In this document: one piece after another, positions 54,917 through 63,846 of the stretch
How the letters are laid out: the number at the start of each line of letters is the position of its first letter
How positions within the stretch are numbered: position 1 is the stretch's first letter
NCBI GenBank assembly: GCA_019637435.1
Contig: JAHBVO010000001.1
Span: 1,178,001-1,242,000, forward strand
Length of the DNA stretch: 64,000 bases
Source of the DNA: Candidatus Obscuribacterales bacterium
Lineage (GTDB): Bacteria; Cyanobacteriota; Vampirovibrionia; Obscuribacterales; Obscuribacteraceae
Direction of reading: 5' to 3'
Made by a program: the position numbers and the translations under genes
The notes under the pieces: generated by a model
Seen by the model: the letters and a program-made list of their open reading frames with translations, nothing else
Told to the model about the DNA's origin: nothing
The model's database searches: none

Positions 54917-55498
54917 CTAGCCCTGGCGTGCTTCGTTTACTAGCACTCGCCAACGAGCCGATTCTTTGAGATCTTTGACGGTGCCGGTTCCCGCCTCATA
55001 GAATTTTGCAATCTTATCTTGCGCTTCAATTACGCCCTGCTCTGCAGAGAGTTTGTACCAGTCGAAGGCTTCGTGTAAGTCTCTTTCGACTCCTGAACCA
55101 TCTTCGAATAATTTTCCAAGCAAGCACTGAGCGCCAGGGTCTGAAGACATGGAGAGCGCGAGCTTGTAGGCTTCGTTGTATTGTCCCTTTTCGTAAGCAT
55201 TGTAGGCGTCGTAAAGCAGTTTTACCGGCGCAATTGCCCGCAATAGGCGCGGTCTTGTGCGCAGGTCCACGGTCGGCGAAGTTGTAAGCAAGAGCCCGTC
55301 TTCGTCTGAGCCGATAATATTTACCTCGACCTGTTCGCCTCGTTGAAAAACGTGGTCGGATGGCAAAAAGCCGTGGCGCGGATCCTCCGGCAACGAAAGC
55401 CTGTATCCGCCAATGTCGGTGGCCTTCACCGTTCCGGTGATGGACTGCCCTGGCTTGTAATTTGGTAGGGGTTTAGGATTCCTGGTATTTTTGGACAT
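54917..55498 (-). CDS. S1-like domain fused to Sel1 repeats
   Basis: A 193-residue protein. Residues 14-75 ('PGQSITGTVKATDIGGYRLSLPEDPRHGFLPSDHVFQRGEQVEVNII') look like an S1-type OB fold, which binds RNA. Residues 95-190 hold two to three Sel1 repeats ('AQCLLGKLFEDGSGVERDLHEAFDWYKLSAEQG'), a helical protein-binding array. It is a combination I do not recognise from a named family, and it is transcribed alone. Confidence 0.7.
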   Translation of the reverse strand: MSKNTRNPKPLPNYKPGQSITGTVKATDIGGYRLSLPEDPRHGFLPSDHVFQRGEQVEVNIIGSDEDGLLLTTSPTVDLRTRPRLLRAIAPVKLLYDAYNAYEKGQYNEAYKLALSMSSDPGAQCLLGKLFEDGSGVERDLHEAFDWYKLSAEQGVIEAQDKIAKFYEAGTGTVKDLKESARWRVLVNEARQG

Positions 55499-55676
55499 TT
55501 ATTTCAACTTTGAATTCTGGACATAGAGATCCTTCCCCGTAAATCGAATAGGTAAGCGTCTATCTGCGGACAGTGTTGCTCAGGCAACGTTTTCCAAGGC
55601 GCGATATCATGAACGTTGTCGTATGGTTTATATTGGCAACCAGGCGCTCGGGTGATTTTCGATAAAGAGGAATGCA

Positions 55677-57197
55677 ATGAACCTTTTCCGGTTTGAGCGG
55701 AACCCGCATACCATCAACTTTTCCGATGTATCGAGGTGCGCGTTGAAAACGGCAGGCGTTTTTGTTTTTGCTCTAATAATGATGGTGAATTCAAGCGCGT
55801 TCGCTCAGCAATACAACAATCCCAATGCGGGCGGGCAGAATCCGGGGAAGGCGCAGGAAATTTTTCAGAAAGCAAAACAGGCTTTTGCTGCCGGCGATTA
55901 CGCGGCGTCTGTGAATTTGCTGGAACTCGCCAAAAATTACAATCATTCCGATAAAAACATCATACATATGCTCGCGCTCGCATACGCTGAGCAGGGCGAC
56001 AATTACAATGCGATGCTCTGGTTTAGATCGGCTCTCAGTCTTGATTACAACTTCCTCGAGGCTCGCAACAATTACGGCATCTTTCTGAACAAAACCGGAA
56101 AGCAGAAGGAAGCTAAAAAAGAATTCGAGACCTGTATTCAGATAAACCCAAACTATGCAAACGCTCATTATGGGCGGGGTTCCATCCTCAAAGATCAGGG
56201 TGATCTCGATGGTGCGATTGAAGAATTTCGTACGGCGATTCGTTTGCGCCCTCAGTATTACGAGGCGAGGCGCGATTTAGGTTTATGCGTTTATGAGAAG
56301 TACAACAGTGGTGCGCTGAAGGACATCAGTGAGTCGGTCGAACAGTTGCGAAGTGCCGCGAAGCTGGTTCCGCGCAGCCCTATGATTCACTACTACCTGG
56401 GTACTATCTGGTGTGCGCAGGGAAATCTTGATGAGGCTGAGAAGGAATTTCGAGTTACGCTGATGAACGATCCGCAGCATGGCGCCGGGCATTATGAGCT
56501 CGGGAAGCTGCGTTACTTGCGTGGCGACATCGATCGTTGTATGGATGAAATGGGCGCGGCTCTCAAGGTAAACCCGACGTACACTGAATCTAAGCAGTAT
56601 CCAAACATTAATCGCAAGGAAACGAAGACGTATCTCGCCAAGTGTAAGGAGCTGAAACACTATTATCCGGCGGCGATTCGCGATTGGACCGAAGTCGCAT
56701 CTCAGACTAGATCAAACAATGAAATCTTGTCTCACATCAAAGAACTTCAGCGCCTAGAGCAGCGCAAGCAGAAGGCTAGTGGCAAGAAAAACGCGCCGGT
56801 TTTCGACGAGGATGAGGTCAATTCGCTCATTATCCGCGGCACCGAGGAAGTCGACGAGGGAAATTATCAGGGCGCCAAGGCGACCTTTAACCGCGCCCTT
56901 GAGATCAATCCTAATTGCTGGGAGGCGTATCAGCATCTGGGCGGCATTTTGGAGCAGGAGGGCGATCTGACTCGCGCTTCCCAGAGTTATCAGAAGGCGA
57001 TGGAACTCGAACCGGCTTGTTGCGGGCTTTATTACAACATGGGTTATGTGCTGGAAAAGATGCGCCTGCCTGTGGAAGCGGGACGGATGTACAAGCGTTA
57101 TCACGAGTGTGACGGTCGTTATCCTTACGATCCGAAGCACATCACGCAGCTTCAACTGGAAGATGTCCGCCAGCAAATGCGTGAGCGCTCGAAATAA
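55677..57197 (+). CDS. Exported TPR protein
   Basis: A 506-residue protein with a signal peptide (about residues 20-43, 'TAGVFVFALIMMVNSSAFAQ'). TPRs fill residues 50-290 and 385-480, e.g. 'AHYGRGSILKDQGDLDGAIEEFRTAIRLRP'. A basic linker near 355-375 (ELQRLEQRKQKASGKKN) splits two TPR blocks. It is probably a periplasmic scaffold; the partner is unknown. It lies 139 nt upstream of panB. Confidence 0.8.
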   Translation: MNLFRFERNPHTINFSDVSRCALKTAGVFVFALIMMVNSSAFAQQYNNPNAGGQNPGKAQEIFQKAKQAFAAGDYAASVNLLELAKNYNHSDKNIIHMLALAYAEQGDNYNAMLWFRSALSLDYNFLEARNNYGIFLNKTGKQKEAKKEFETCIQINPNYANAHYGRGSILKDQGDLDGAIEEFRTAIRLRPQYYEARRDLGLCVYEKYNSGALKDISESVEQLRSAAKLVPRSPMIHYYLGTIWCAQGNLDEAEKEFRVTLMNDPQHGAGHYELGKLRYLRGDIDRCMDEMGAALKVNPTYTESKQYPNINRKETKTYLAKCKELKHYYPAAIRDWTEVASQTRSNNEILSHIKELQRLEQRKQKASGKKNAPVFDEDEVNSLIIRGTEEVDEGNYQGAKATFNRALEINPNCWEAYQHLGGILEQEGDLTRASQSYQKAMELEPACCGLYYNMGYVLEKMRLPVEAGRMYKRYHECDGRYPYDPKHITQLQLEDVRQQMRERSK

Positions 57198-57335
57198 ATC
57201 GCTGCATCCATCGCCACTTTAATGGTTCGCCTGCTATCATTTGCGAAGATCATGATTTCTCATGACATCGGTTGTTCGGTCTGACACAGTTAGATTCGGC
57301 GGAACGCTCGAATCCTCATCCGGAGATTTCGCTAC

Positions 57336-58217
57336 ATGGGCAAAGCCGTCTCAACGCTGACGCTGCAGAAGTACAAAGAGGATGGTCGCAAAATAGTTTG
57401 CCTGACCGCCTACGATTATTCGACCGCGAAGATTTTGGATCGCGCGGGCGTCGATGTAATCCTCGTCGGCGACAGTCTTGCCATGGTGGCTCTTGGGCAT
57501 AAAACCACTCACGCCGTCACCGTCGAAGAAATGTTGCACCACACGAAGGCCGTTACCAGAGGCGCTGAATTCGCGCTTGTGGTGGCTGATCTGCCGTTCA
57601 TGAGCTATCAAGTCGACATCACTCAAGCGATTACGAACGCGGGTCGCTTCGTCAAAGAGGCTCAGGCACAGGCTGTTAAGCTTGAGGGTGCCAGCGAGCA
57701 TAATATTCAAATTATTGAACGTCTAGTTAGCATGGGCATTCCTGTGATGGGACACCTGGGCTTTACTCCTCAGTCAATTCATGGACTGGGTGGAACGCGA
57801 GTCCAGGCGCGCAATGCTGATGACGCACTTAAGCTTCTTGCTGAAGCAAAGGCTCTGGAAAAAGCGGGTGTCTTTGCAGTCGTTTTGGAGATGGTACCAA
57901 CTGCGGTGGCGCGCGCAATTGCTAAGCGCTTAACGATTCCCGTCATCGGAATTGGTGCTGGAGTAGACTGCGACGGACAAATTCTTGTGACAGACGACTT
58001 GCTGGGCAAGTACGTTGACTTCAAACCGCGTTTCGTTCGGCGTTATGCAAGTCTCGATGAAGTCTGCACCGAAGCAATTCGCTCATATGCGCAGGATGTG
58101 ATGAGCAGCGCGTTTCCGACCGATACGGAGTCGTTCGCCTTTCCGGAAGAAGAGGAAAAGCAACTGCTTAAAAAGCTCGACGCCGAGCCCACAAAGCAGT
58201 TCTCGAACTCGCCCTAG
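57336..58217 (+). CDS. panB: 3-methyl-2-oxobutanoate hydroxymethyltransferase
   Basis: A 293-residue enzyme forming ketopantoate from alpha-ketoisovalerate and methylene-THF, in pantothenate/CoA synthesis. 'VILVGDSLAMVALGHKTTHAVTVEEMLHHT' holds the metal-binding Asp, and 'GHLGFTPQSIHGLGG' and 'IPVIGIGAGVDCDGQILVTDDLLG' are family motifs. ATG 57336 follows GGAG. A Glu/Lys-rich tail of about 30 residues extends past the usual end. Confidence 0.95.
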   Translation: MGKAVSTLTLQKYKEDGRKIVCLTAYDYSTAKILDRAGVDVILVGDSLAMVALGHKTTHAVTVEEMLHHTKAVTRGAEFALVVADLPFMSYQVDITQAITNAGRFVKEAQAQAVKLEGASEHNIQIIERLVSMGIPVMGHLGFTPQSIHGLGGTRVQARNADDALKLLAEAKALEKAGVFAVVLEMVPTAVARAIAKRLTIPVIGIGAGVDCDGQILVTDDLLGKYVDFKPRFVRRYASLDEVCTEAIRSYAQDVMSSAFPTDTESFAFPEEEEKQLLKKLDAEPTKQFSNSP

Positions 58218-58268
58218 AGCACTAGCACTAGCGTCGAATAGGGCGCTAACGCCTGTTCCAGTCCGTGA

Positions 58269-61200
58269 TTATTTGCGGAGACCTTCGCCTTGTTGTTGCA
58301 TGCGGCGGAGTTCGTTGTAGTCGATGGTCGATGGTTTGCGGTCGCTGAGGCCTTTCATCCATGGATCTACTGGTTTTGGAATGTCGCGCGGGCTGCCTGC
58401 GTTTTTGCCGTCGCCGTTCGGGACTACGACTTTGTCGGCAGGGAGATCAACCGGACGACCCTTGGTGTCTCGATTTGGATCTTGCGCCTCTACAGGAGCG
58501 ATGCCACCACCTGTAGCATCAGCTGCGACTGGCGTCGCGCCGGCTTGTTTGCGCCCTTCGTTTATAAGCGATTGAACTTGAGAGCCTGGAACGTAGGTTG
58601 AGAACATGTCTCTGCCCATCGCCATTCCGCCGTAGCCGTAGATAAAGCGGTCGCGTCCGGACCAGTCGCGTACTCCCGAAATCGCGTTGCTCAAGCTCTT
58701 TCCTGTCTGGCGGGCGGCTAGCGAAGGATTAAGAGCCAGTTGAGCGATTGATGGTTTCGCATTGATTGGTGCGATGTGCGGGTCGCCTTTGGTGTGGAAT
58801 TGCATTTCGAGGAAATCTGAAACGCGGTTGACTTCGGCGTTTACTTGTTCCGCCGTCATGCCCTTGTCCATGAGCCTTAGCGCCGTCGGCATTGCCGAGT
58901 TCTGCAACTGAATCATGGTGTAGTCTTGCGTGTTGAACGGAATGGACTCGAGCGGTTTCTTGTTCACGATCGCATCGACCATGAGATTCGACAACTGATC
59001 CATTTTCTTCATTTCAGTCGGCAAATGCGGCAGGATATCTGCGAAGGTTTTGCCTTTGAGCGCATCTAGAGGTGTATTCAACTGAGCGCTTACGAGGTGA
59101 GGAATGACCGCGTCGAGTTCGGCGCGGGAGATTGTAATCTTCTGACCGGGATTGTCGATGCTCGCCCAGACGTAGTCTTTTTCGCCACGGGAGCCGACTT
59201 CGGCATAAGCGTCAAGTTGCTTGGCGTATTCCATGATCAGCGGATCGCCCTCGCCGCGTTGACGCAGGACCTCGGCGATCAGTTTCGGTCTGAACGTGTC
59301 GATTGAGTGGACCTCAATTCCCATCGGGTTCTCGGCATTAGCCATTTCTTTGCCGAACACGTTTCTCGTCTCAAGTTTGCCGTCTTGACGCAGAGCCTGG
59401 AGCAAGACACCGAGGGTGGTGGCGCCATTGGGACCTGTATAGGCTGCGCCTCCGATATCTGCCGTATTCTCGTTGGCTTGCGCTTTGAGAATGCCGATGA
59501 CCAGATCGAGCTTCGACATTTTGCCATGACCGGGCACGTCGACCATCTCGTTAGCCTTCTCTCCAAGCGCTTTTCGAACGGTTCCGTTGATGACTTGCTC
59601 CCGAATTGAATCGGGGAATCGCATAATGCCACCATATTGGTTGTGATTATTTTCGTGCCCGTTGATACCGGCGCGCAGCATACGCAAGCTTTGCATGTTA
59701 CGCGGCCACTGCACGAGGTCGACGTCCCAGACGCCCTGGATTTCCGGAATCGTGTGCGGACCTGCGCCGTTGTCGCGCGCGACCAGATTGAGCGGCGGGT
59801 TTTTGGCAGACAACACTTCGTCTGCCGGGATATTTTTCTGGTTCATTCTTGTCTTGGAACCGGTGTAGAGTTCCAAACTGAACAAGTTCATACTGTGAAC
59901 ATTCGCGCCCGTAGGACCGAGATCCGCAGACATCTGTCCAATAGCCGCATCTCTTCCGCGGAAAAACAGCGGCGCTACTTGCTGAAGTTTTTGCGTATCG
60001 CCACCAACTTCGTTGGCGAGTCCGACCATCTGAGTGAGCCATTCACGGTAGCCCGGGTCAAGCGCTTTGTGGTTCGGATTGAGCGCGGCATGAACAGGTC
60101 CGACCGAACCTTCAACCAGATCGATGACTTGCTGCTGCTCGTCGGTGAGCTTGTTCATCTCATCTTTCGCCATCTTCGCGAGCAATTCGATATTTTTCGG
60201 GTTGATCTCGGCCGCGATGCGCGCTGCCAGTTCCGGTGTGCTTCCGGGAACCGGAGTGTTGTCCGTGGGTTTCGCGGTAGCGTCTGCCGGTTTCGGTTTA
60301 GCCGCTGCGGCCTCGCCTTCCGCTTTCACGAATTCTGAAATTTGCTCGGACGTCATCTTACGCGGATCTTTTCCGGCGAGGAAGATGCCGATGGTCTGGT
60401 CGAAACCGATTTCTTTGCCGTCGGTTGTTCTTATTCCATGCTTGTGCATGTTGTGACTGTGAAGGATGCCTTCGTACTCACCATGCGCTTCCTGGGCCTT
60501 CGCCATTTTTTGTTCGAAGGTCAAAGGATTTTCCTTTGCCGAATTCAATCTGCCGGATAGTTTGTCGGCGAGCGTTTGCGTGCCTTTGTCGACTGCGTTG
60601 CCCAGGCGATTGATCTGTCTGCCGAAGAAATATTTGTCGCTGCCGAGATAATCGCCTTTTGCGGTTTCGAAAGCGTTGAACTTCTGTTCGCCGAGAATGC
60701 CCTTCATGCCCTTCTCGCCGAGGCGTTCGCCGTGCATGGCGATCTTCATGCCCCAGTATGAATCCCAGGCAAACATGCCGAGTCCGTCGCCCATCTTTTG
60801 AGCGGCGGCGTTGACCTGTGCGTGGTCTTTAGCATCCCACGCTTCAGAAAAACCTTTTGCGACCGGAACTGCTGCATCGCGAACCATAAAGTACGTGAAT
60901 GCTGTTGCCGCGGCGGCTCTTGCTGCGCCTGCTTTCGGAAGTGCGATTCTCATGGCCACGCCGAGGGCGAGGGCGGTGCTGCCTTTTTCTATTGCCTGGA
61001 CCGGATGCGTAATGTCATGCAGAGCGGTGTTGACGACACCGGGAACCGCATAACCTGCGCCTTCGACTGTGAGGAGTCCGAGGCGGGCTAAGCGGTTGTT
61101 TTCAACAATGTGATCTAGAGCGGTTGTCTTTGGGTCGACGGGGGCGACGTTGCCATCGAGCCCGTTGGCGCGCAAAATGTTTTGAACGCGGTCGCCTTCA

Positions 61201-61337
61201 GGGCGCACATTCAGCAGCAGATCGTTTGCTTGTGCCTGCAGGGCGTTGGGCTGCGCGTCCTTCGCGTCGTTGCCGCCCATCAATACTTCCTGCGATCGGC
61301 TCTTGCTCGTGGTTGCCGTGTCTCCAGTGTCACCCAT
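58269..61337 (-). CDS. Very large protein with gluzincin-like metallopeptidase signature
   Basis: A 1022-residue protein with no signal peptide. The N-terminus is acidic and disordered; residues 100-150 have Ala/Gly-rich hydrophobic stretches. Near residue 565 stands 'GINGHENNHNQYGG', an HExxH zinc motif, and about 65 residues later 'NENTADIGGAA', which resembles the third-ligand motif (NExxxD / GENIAD) of M13/neprilysin-type peptidases. A Pro/Asp-rich tail ends it. It is not like any family I can name. It could be a cytoplasmic peptidase or a toxin-like effector. Confidence 0.65.
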   Translation of the reverse strand: MGDTGDTATTSKSRSQEVLMGGNDAKDAQPNALQAQANDLLLNVRPEGDRVQNILRANGLDGNVAPVDPKTTALDHIVENNRLARLGLLTVEGAGYAVPGVVNTALHDITHPVQAIEKGSTALALGVAMRIALPKAGAARAAAATAFTYFMVRDAAVPVAKGFSEAWDAKDHAQVNAAAQKMGDGLGMFAWDSYWGMKIAMHGERLGEKGMKGILGEQKFNAFETAKGDYLGSDKYFFGRQINRLGNAVDKGTQTLADKLSGRLNSAKENPLTFEQKMAKAQEAHGEYEGILHSHNMHKHGIRTTDGKEIGFDQTIGIFLAGKDPRKMTSEQISEFVKAEGEAAAAKPKPADATAKPTDNTPVPGSTPELAARIAAEINPKNIELLAKMAKDEMNKLTDEQQQVIDLVEGSVGPVHAALNPNHKALDPGYREWLTQMVGLANEVGGDTQKLQQVAPLFFRGRDAAIGQMSADLGPTGANVHSMNLFSLELYTGSKTRMNQKNIPADEVLSAKNPPLNLVARDNGAGPHTIPEIQGVWDVDLVQWPRNMQSLRMLRAGINGHENNHNQYGGIMRFPDSIREQVINGTVRKALGEKANEMVDVPGHGKMSKLDLVIGILKAQANENTADIGGAAYTGPNGATTLGVLLQALRQDGKLETRNVFGKEMANAENPMGIEVHSIDTFRPKLIAEVLRQRGEGDPLIMEYAKQLDAYAEVGSRGEKDYVWASIDNPGQKITISRAELDAVIPHLVSAQLNTPLDALKGKTFADILPHLPTEMKKMDQLSNLMVDAIVNKKPLESIPFNTQDYTMIQLQNSAMPTALRLMDKGMTAEQVNAEVNRVSDFLEMQFHTKGDPHIAPINAKPSIAQLALNPSLAARQTGKSLSNAISGVRDWSGRDRFIYGYGGMAMGRDMFSTYVPGSQVQSLINEGRKQAGATPVAADATGGGIAPVEAQDPNRDTKGRPVDLPADKVVVPNGDGKNAGSPRDIPKPVDPWMKGLSDRKPSTIDYNELRRMQQQGEGLRK

Positions 61338-61762
61338 CTATAAGCACTCCTTGGCGATTCCATAAAAGCATGCGAACACGGACGGCGCACCCGTCCTCTG
61401 TCAGCGGTCTCCCCGCCGTTCATACTTATAAGTTAATTGAAGCGCCCCCTGTTGGAAAGGGGGGGAACTACGAATGAAGTCGTAGAACCCGCACGAATTA
61501 ATTAGCGATATGGAAATTCAGTACTGGAAACGATCGCGCCCGATTAATCACGTTATACAAAGAAGCTGGCATAATTCTCATTTGTAATCTCGCCAACCCG
61601 GGTCGTTGACAAGGGTTTTGGGATTTCTTCAGGGGTTGCATCGTTTTCCTGTTGAAAAACGACTTCTGGAGATTCTGCGGCGACGGGATTTTTGCGGACG
61701 GCTGAGTCTGTTCGGGTCGACCGGCAAAAGTCTTTCAATACATAGGATTGAGGGTGAGTGAA
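61338..61762. other. Intergenic region between divergent genes
   Basis: A CCCCC/GGGGG hairpin sits near 61445-61463 and a weak GCGG/CCGC stem near 61402. On the minus strand a TATAAG lies about 90 nt before the large gene without a matching -35. No gene is supported; frames here are short and overlap the ADP-ribosylglycohydrolase gene. Confidence 0.35.
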
Positions 61763-62749
61763 TTGACGGATAAGAAGCTTACGGAAGAAATGAAGGATCG
61801 CCTGCGAGGCGCCATCTGGGGGGCTTGCGTGGGTAGCTCGCTGGGCGGGAGCTGTGTCGGGCTCAACCACAAAGAAATTCTTGCAACCGCGGGAATTTCG
61901 GTGCTTCGGGACTTCGTTCCTGGGCTTTCGAAGAGCCAGATGCCCGACCATAAGCCAGGCGATATTCACGCCGACGCTGAACTGGGGCTCGCTCTGGCGG
62001 AAACACTCATAGCTTCAGGTGGGAAGCTGCCGCCCGAAAGTCTCAAAGGGCGATACACTCAGCTGCTCGAGTGCAATGATTTTCTGGAAGGGGGACCTGG
62101 TCCGCTCTGTCTGGCTGCGCTTCGGCGTATGGCGGACGACAGCCCGCTTGTCGACGACGAACCGGAAAGCACCCACGTAAGCGGTGCTGCGCGAGCCTTT
62201 CCGATTGGCTGCCTGCCGATTGACGACGATGCTCGCAAAGAAATTGCCATGACGCAAGCGGGGATGTCACACAGGCACCATGCGGTTTCGGCCGCGGCAG
62301 CCGTCATAGCCGATATCATTCACCACTTCATCCGCGGGCAGCGACTGGATTCGGTAGATGAAGTGCGTGAATTCGTATCTAAGGAATTCGCGCTTGCAAA
62401 GGGTATCGATGAGCGGTTCGCCGACTTCTGGGACGATATCGCCCCTGACCTCGATTACACGAAGCCGGCTGACGACCTTCCGTATTCGCTTGTTAACGTG
62501 CAATCCAGCGTAAACGAATGCGTCCCCACTTCTGTCGGCATTTTTCTCATCTTCCGCCACGACCTGGAAGAGGCGATTTGCGCCGCGGCCCGCGTGGGCG
62601 GCGACACCGACACCGCTGCGTGCATTGTGGGCGCGCTTTCAGGTGCCTATCATGGCGCCAAAAAGATTCCGGCCCGCTGGATGGAGCAACTGAAGGAACG
62701 AGATCGAATCGAAGCCGTAGTTAACGGTTTGATAGATTTGTGGGATTAA
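61763..62749 (+). CDS. ADP-ribosylglycohydrolase family protein
   Basis: A 328-residue helical protein of the DraG/ARH family: 'DRLRGAIWGACVGSSLGG' at the N-terminus and the C-terminal 'VGGDTDTAACIVGALSGAYHG' with the Mg-binding Asp residues. It removes ADP-ribose from proteins or hydrolyses related N-glycosidic bonds. The N-terminal metal motif (usually D-A-x-G) is changed here to G-S-S-L-G, so activity may differ. TTG 61763 is favoured with GAGGG 8 nt before it. Confidence 0.88.
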   Translation: MTDKKLTEEMKDRLRGAIWGACVGSSLGGSCVGLNHKEILATAGISVLRDFVPGLSKSQMPDHKPGDIHADAELGLALAETLIASGGKLPPESLKGRYTQLLECNDFLEGGPGPLCLAALRRMADDSPLVDDEPESTHVSGAARAFPIGCLPIDDDARKEIAMTQAGMSHRHHAVSAAAAVIADIIHHFIRGQRLDSVDEVREFVSKEFALAKGIDERFADFWDDIAPDLDYTKPADDLPYSLVNVQSSVNECVPTSVGIFLIFRHDLEEAICAAARVGGDTDTAACIVGALSGAYHGAKKIPARWMEQLKERDRIEAVVNGLIDLWD

Positions 62750-62932
62750 TTAATCGCAAATCCTGACTACTGGTTTATGATTCCTAGCTTGATTGGGATT
62801 CAACGCGATTGGAATGTTCAATGTGACGTTGACGCATTCGATGTGCTGTTGAAACCCACGCAGAACTGGCGGTGTTTACCTACTGGTTCTCGATTTGTTT
62901 TTATCCGTACAAAATTCAAAGGATAGTGAAGT

Positions 62933-63709
62933 ATGACCACCAACACGATGCCGGTTCGCGAAGACGAACAGCTCAAACTCAAAGATCAGGTTGCCATTAT
63001 CACTGGTTCCGGAAGAGGTATTGGTCGCTCGATCGCCGAAGCGTTCCTCAGAGCCGGCGCCAAAGTGGTTATTTCCGACATTAACCAGGACACTTGCAAT
63101 CAGACCGCCAAAGAACTCAAGGACCAGGGCGGTGAAACGCTTGGAGTCGTTTGCGACGTAACCAAATCCGAAAGCGTGGACGCGCTTGTTGCGGCCGTGA
63201 CAAAAGAGTGGGGACGCATCGATATTCTCGTAAACAACGCAGGTATCACGCGCGACAACCTGATTATGCGTATGGGCGACGATGAGTGGCAAGCTGTCAT
63301 CGACACCAACCTGACGTCGGCCTTCAAAGTAAGTAAGGCTGTTCTCAAGGTGATGTCGAAGCAAAGAAGCGGTCGCATTATCAACATCGCATCGACTACC
63401 GGTGTTCACGGAAACTTCGGTCAGGTCAACTATGCAGCCGCAAAATCCGGCTTGATTGGTTTAACCAAAACCGTAGCGCTCGAATATGCCTCGCGCAATA
63501 TCACCTGCAACGCGGTCGCTCCTGGTTTTATCGACACGGACATGACCAAAAAATTAAAAGAGGAAATTATTAACGGAATCCTCTCAAGAGTTCCGCTGGG
63601 TCGTATGGGCACACCTGATGACATCGCCAATGCGGTGCTCTTCTTTGCCGGTCCCGGCGCTTATGTTACAGGTCAAGTGCTGGAAGTCAATGGCGGACTC
63701 TATACGTAA
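62933..63709 (+). CDS. fabG: 3-oxoacyl-[acyl-carrier-protein] reductase
   Basis: A 258-residue short-chain dehydrogenase. 'AIITGSGRGIGRSIAEAF' binds NADPH, 'LVNNAGITRDNLIMRM' and 'YAAAKSGLIG' carry Asn and the Tyr/Lys pair (Ser in 'IASTTG'), and the PG-FIDTDMT loop is typical of FabG. It reduces beta-ketoacyl-ACP in fatty acid synthesis. The acpP gene lies 137 nt downstream, as in many fab clusters. Confidence 0.94.
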   Translation: MTTNTMPVREDEQLKLKDQVAIITGSGRGIGRSIAEAFLRAGAKVVISDINQDTCNQTAKELKDQGGETLGVVCDVTKSESVDALVAAVTKEWGRIDILVNNAGITRDNLIMRMGDDEWQAVIDTNLTSAFKVSKAVLKVMSKQRSGRIINIASTTGVHGNFGQVNYAAAKSGLIGLTKTVALEYASRNITCNAVAPGFIDTDMTKKLKEEIINGILSRVPLGRMGTPDDIANAVLFFAGPGAYVTGQVLEVNGGLYT

Positions 63710-63724
63710 AGTAGCGTAAGAAAA

Positions 63725-63780
63725 CCAAGGGTCTCTAGAATGATAGTTCTTAGCTGACGTGATATTCTAGTTGCCCTTGG
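63725..63780 (+). promoter_or_regulatory. Large two-helix hairpin between fabG and acpP
   Basis: CCAAGGG (63725-63731) pairs with CCCTTGG (63774-63780), and inside CTAGAAT (63735-63741) pairs with ATTCTAG (63764-63770). TCT and TTG form a symmetric internal loop and 22 nt form the apical loop. There is no T-run. Confidence 0.6.
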
Positions 63781-63846
63781 CACGCCTTAGTAGCCAGCAT
63801 GATTTAACGTGCCTATTGGTTCGTAATTTTAGGGGGTTTAAAGTAC

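Noticed and set aside
59637..60338. A 233-codon plus-strand frame opposite the large metallopeptidase-like gene
   Set aside because: Its composition (many Arg, His, Phe and Val) is that of an antisense shadow, and the minus frame contains clear motifs.
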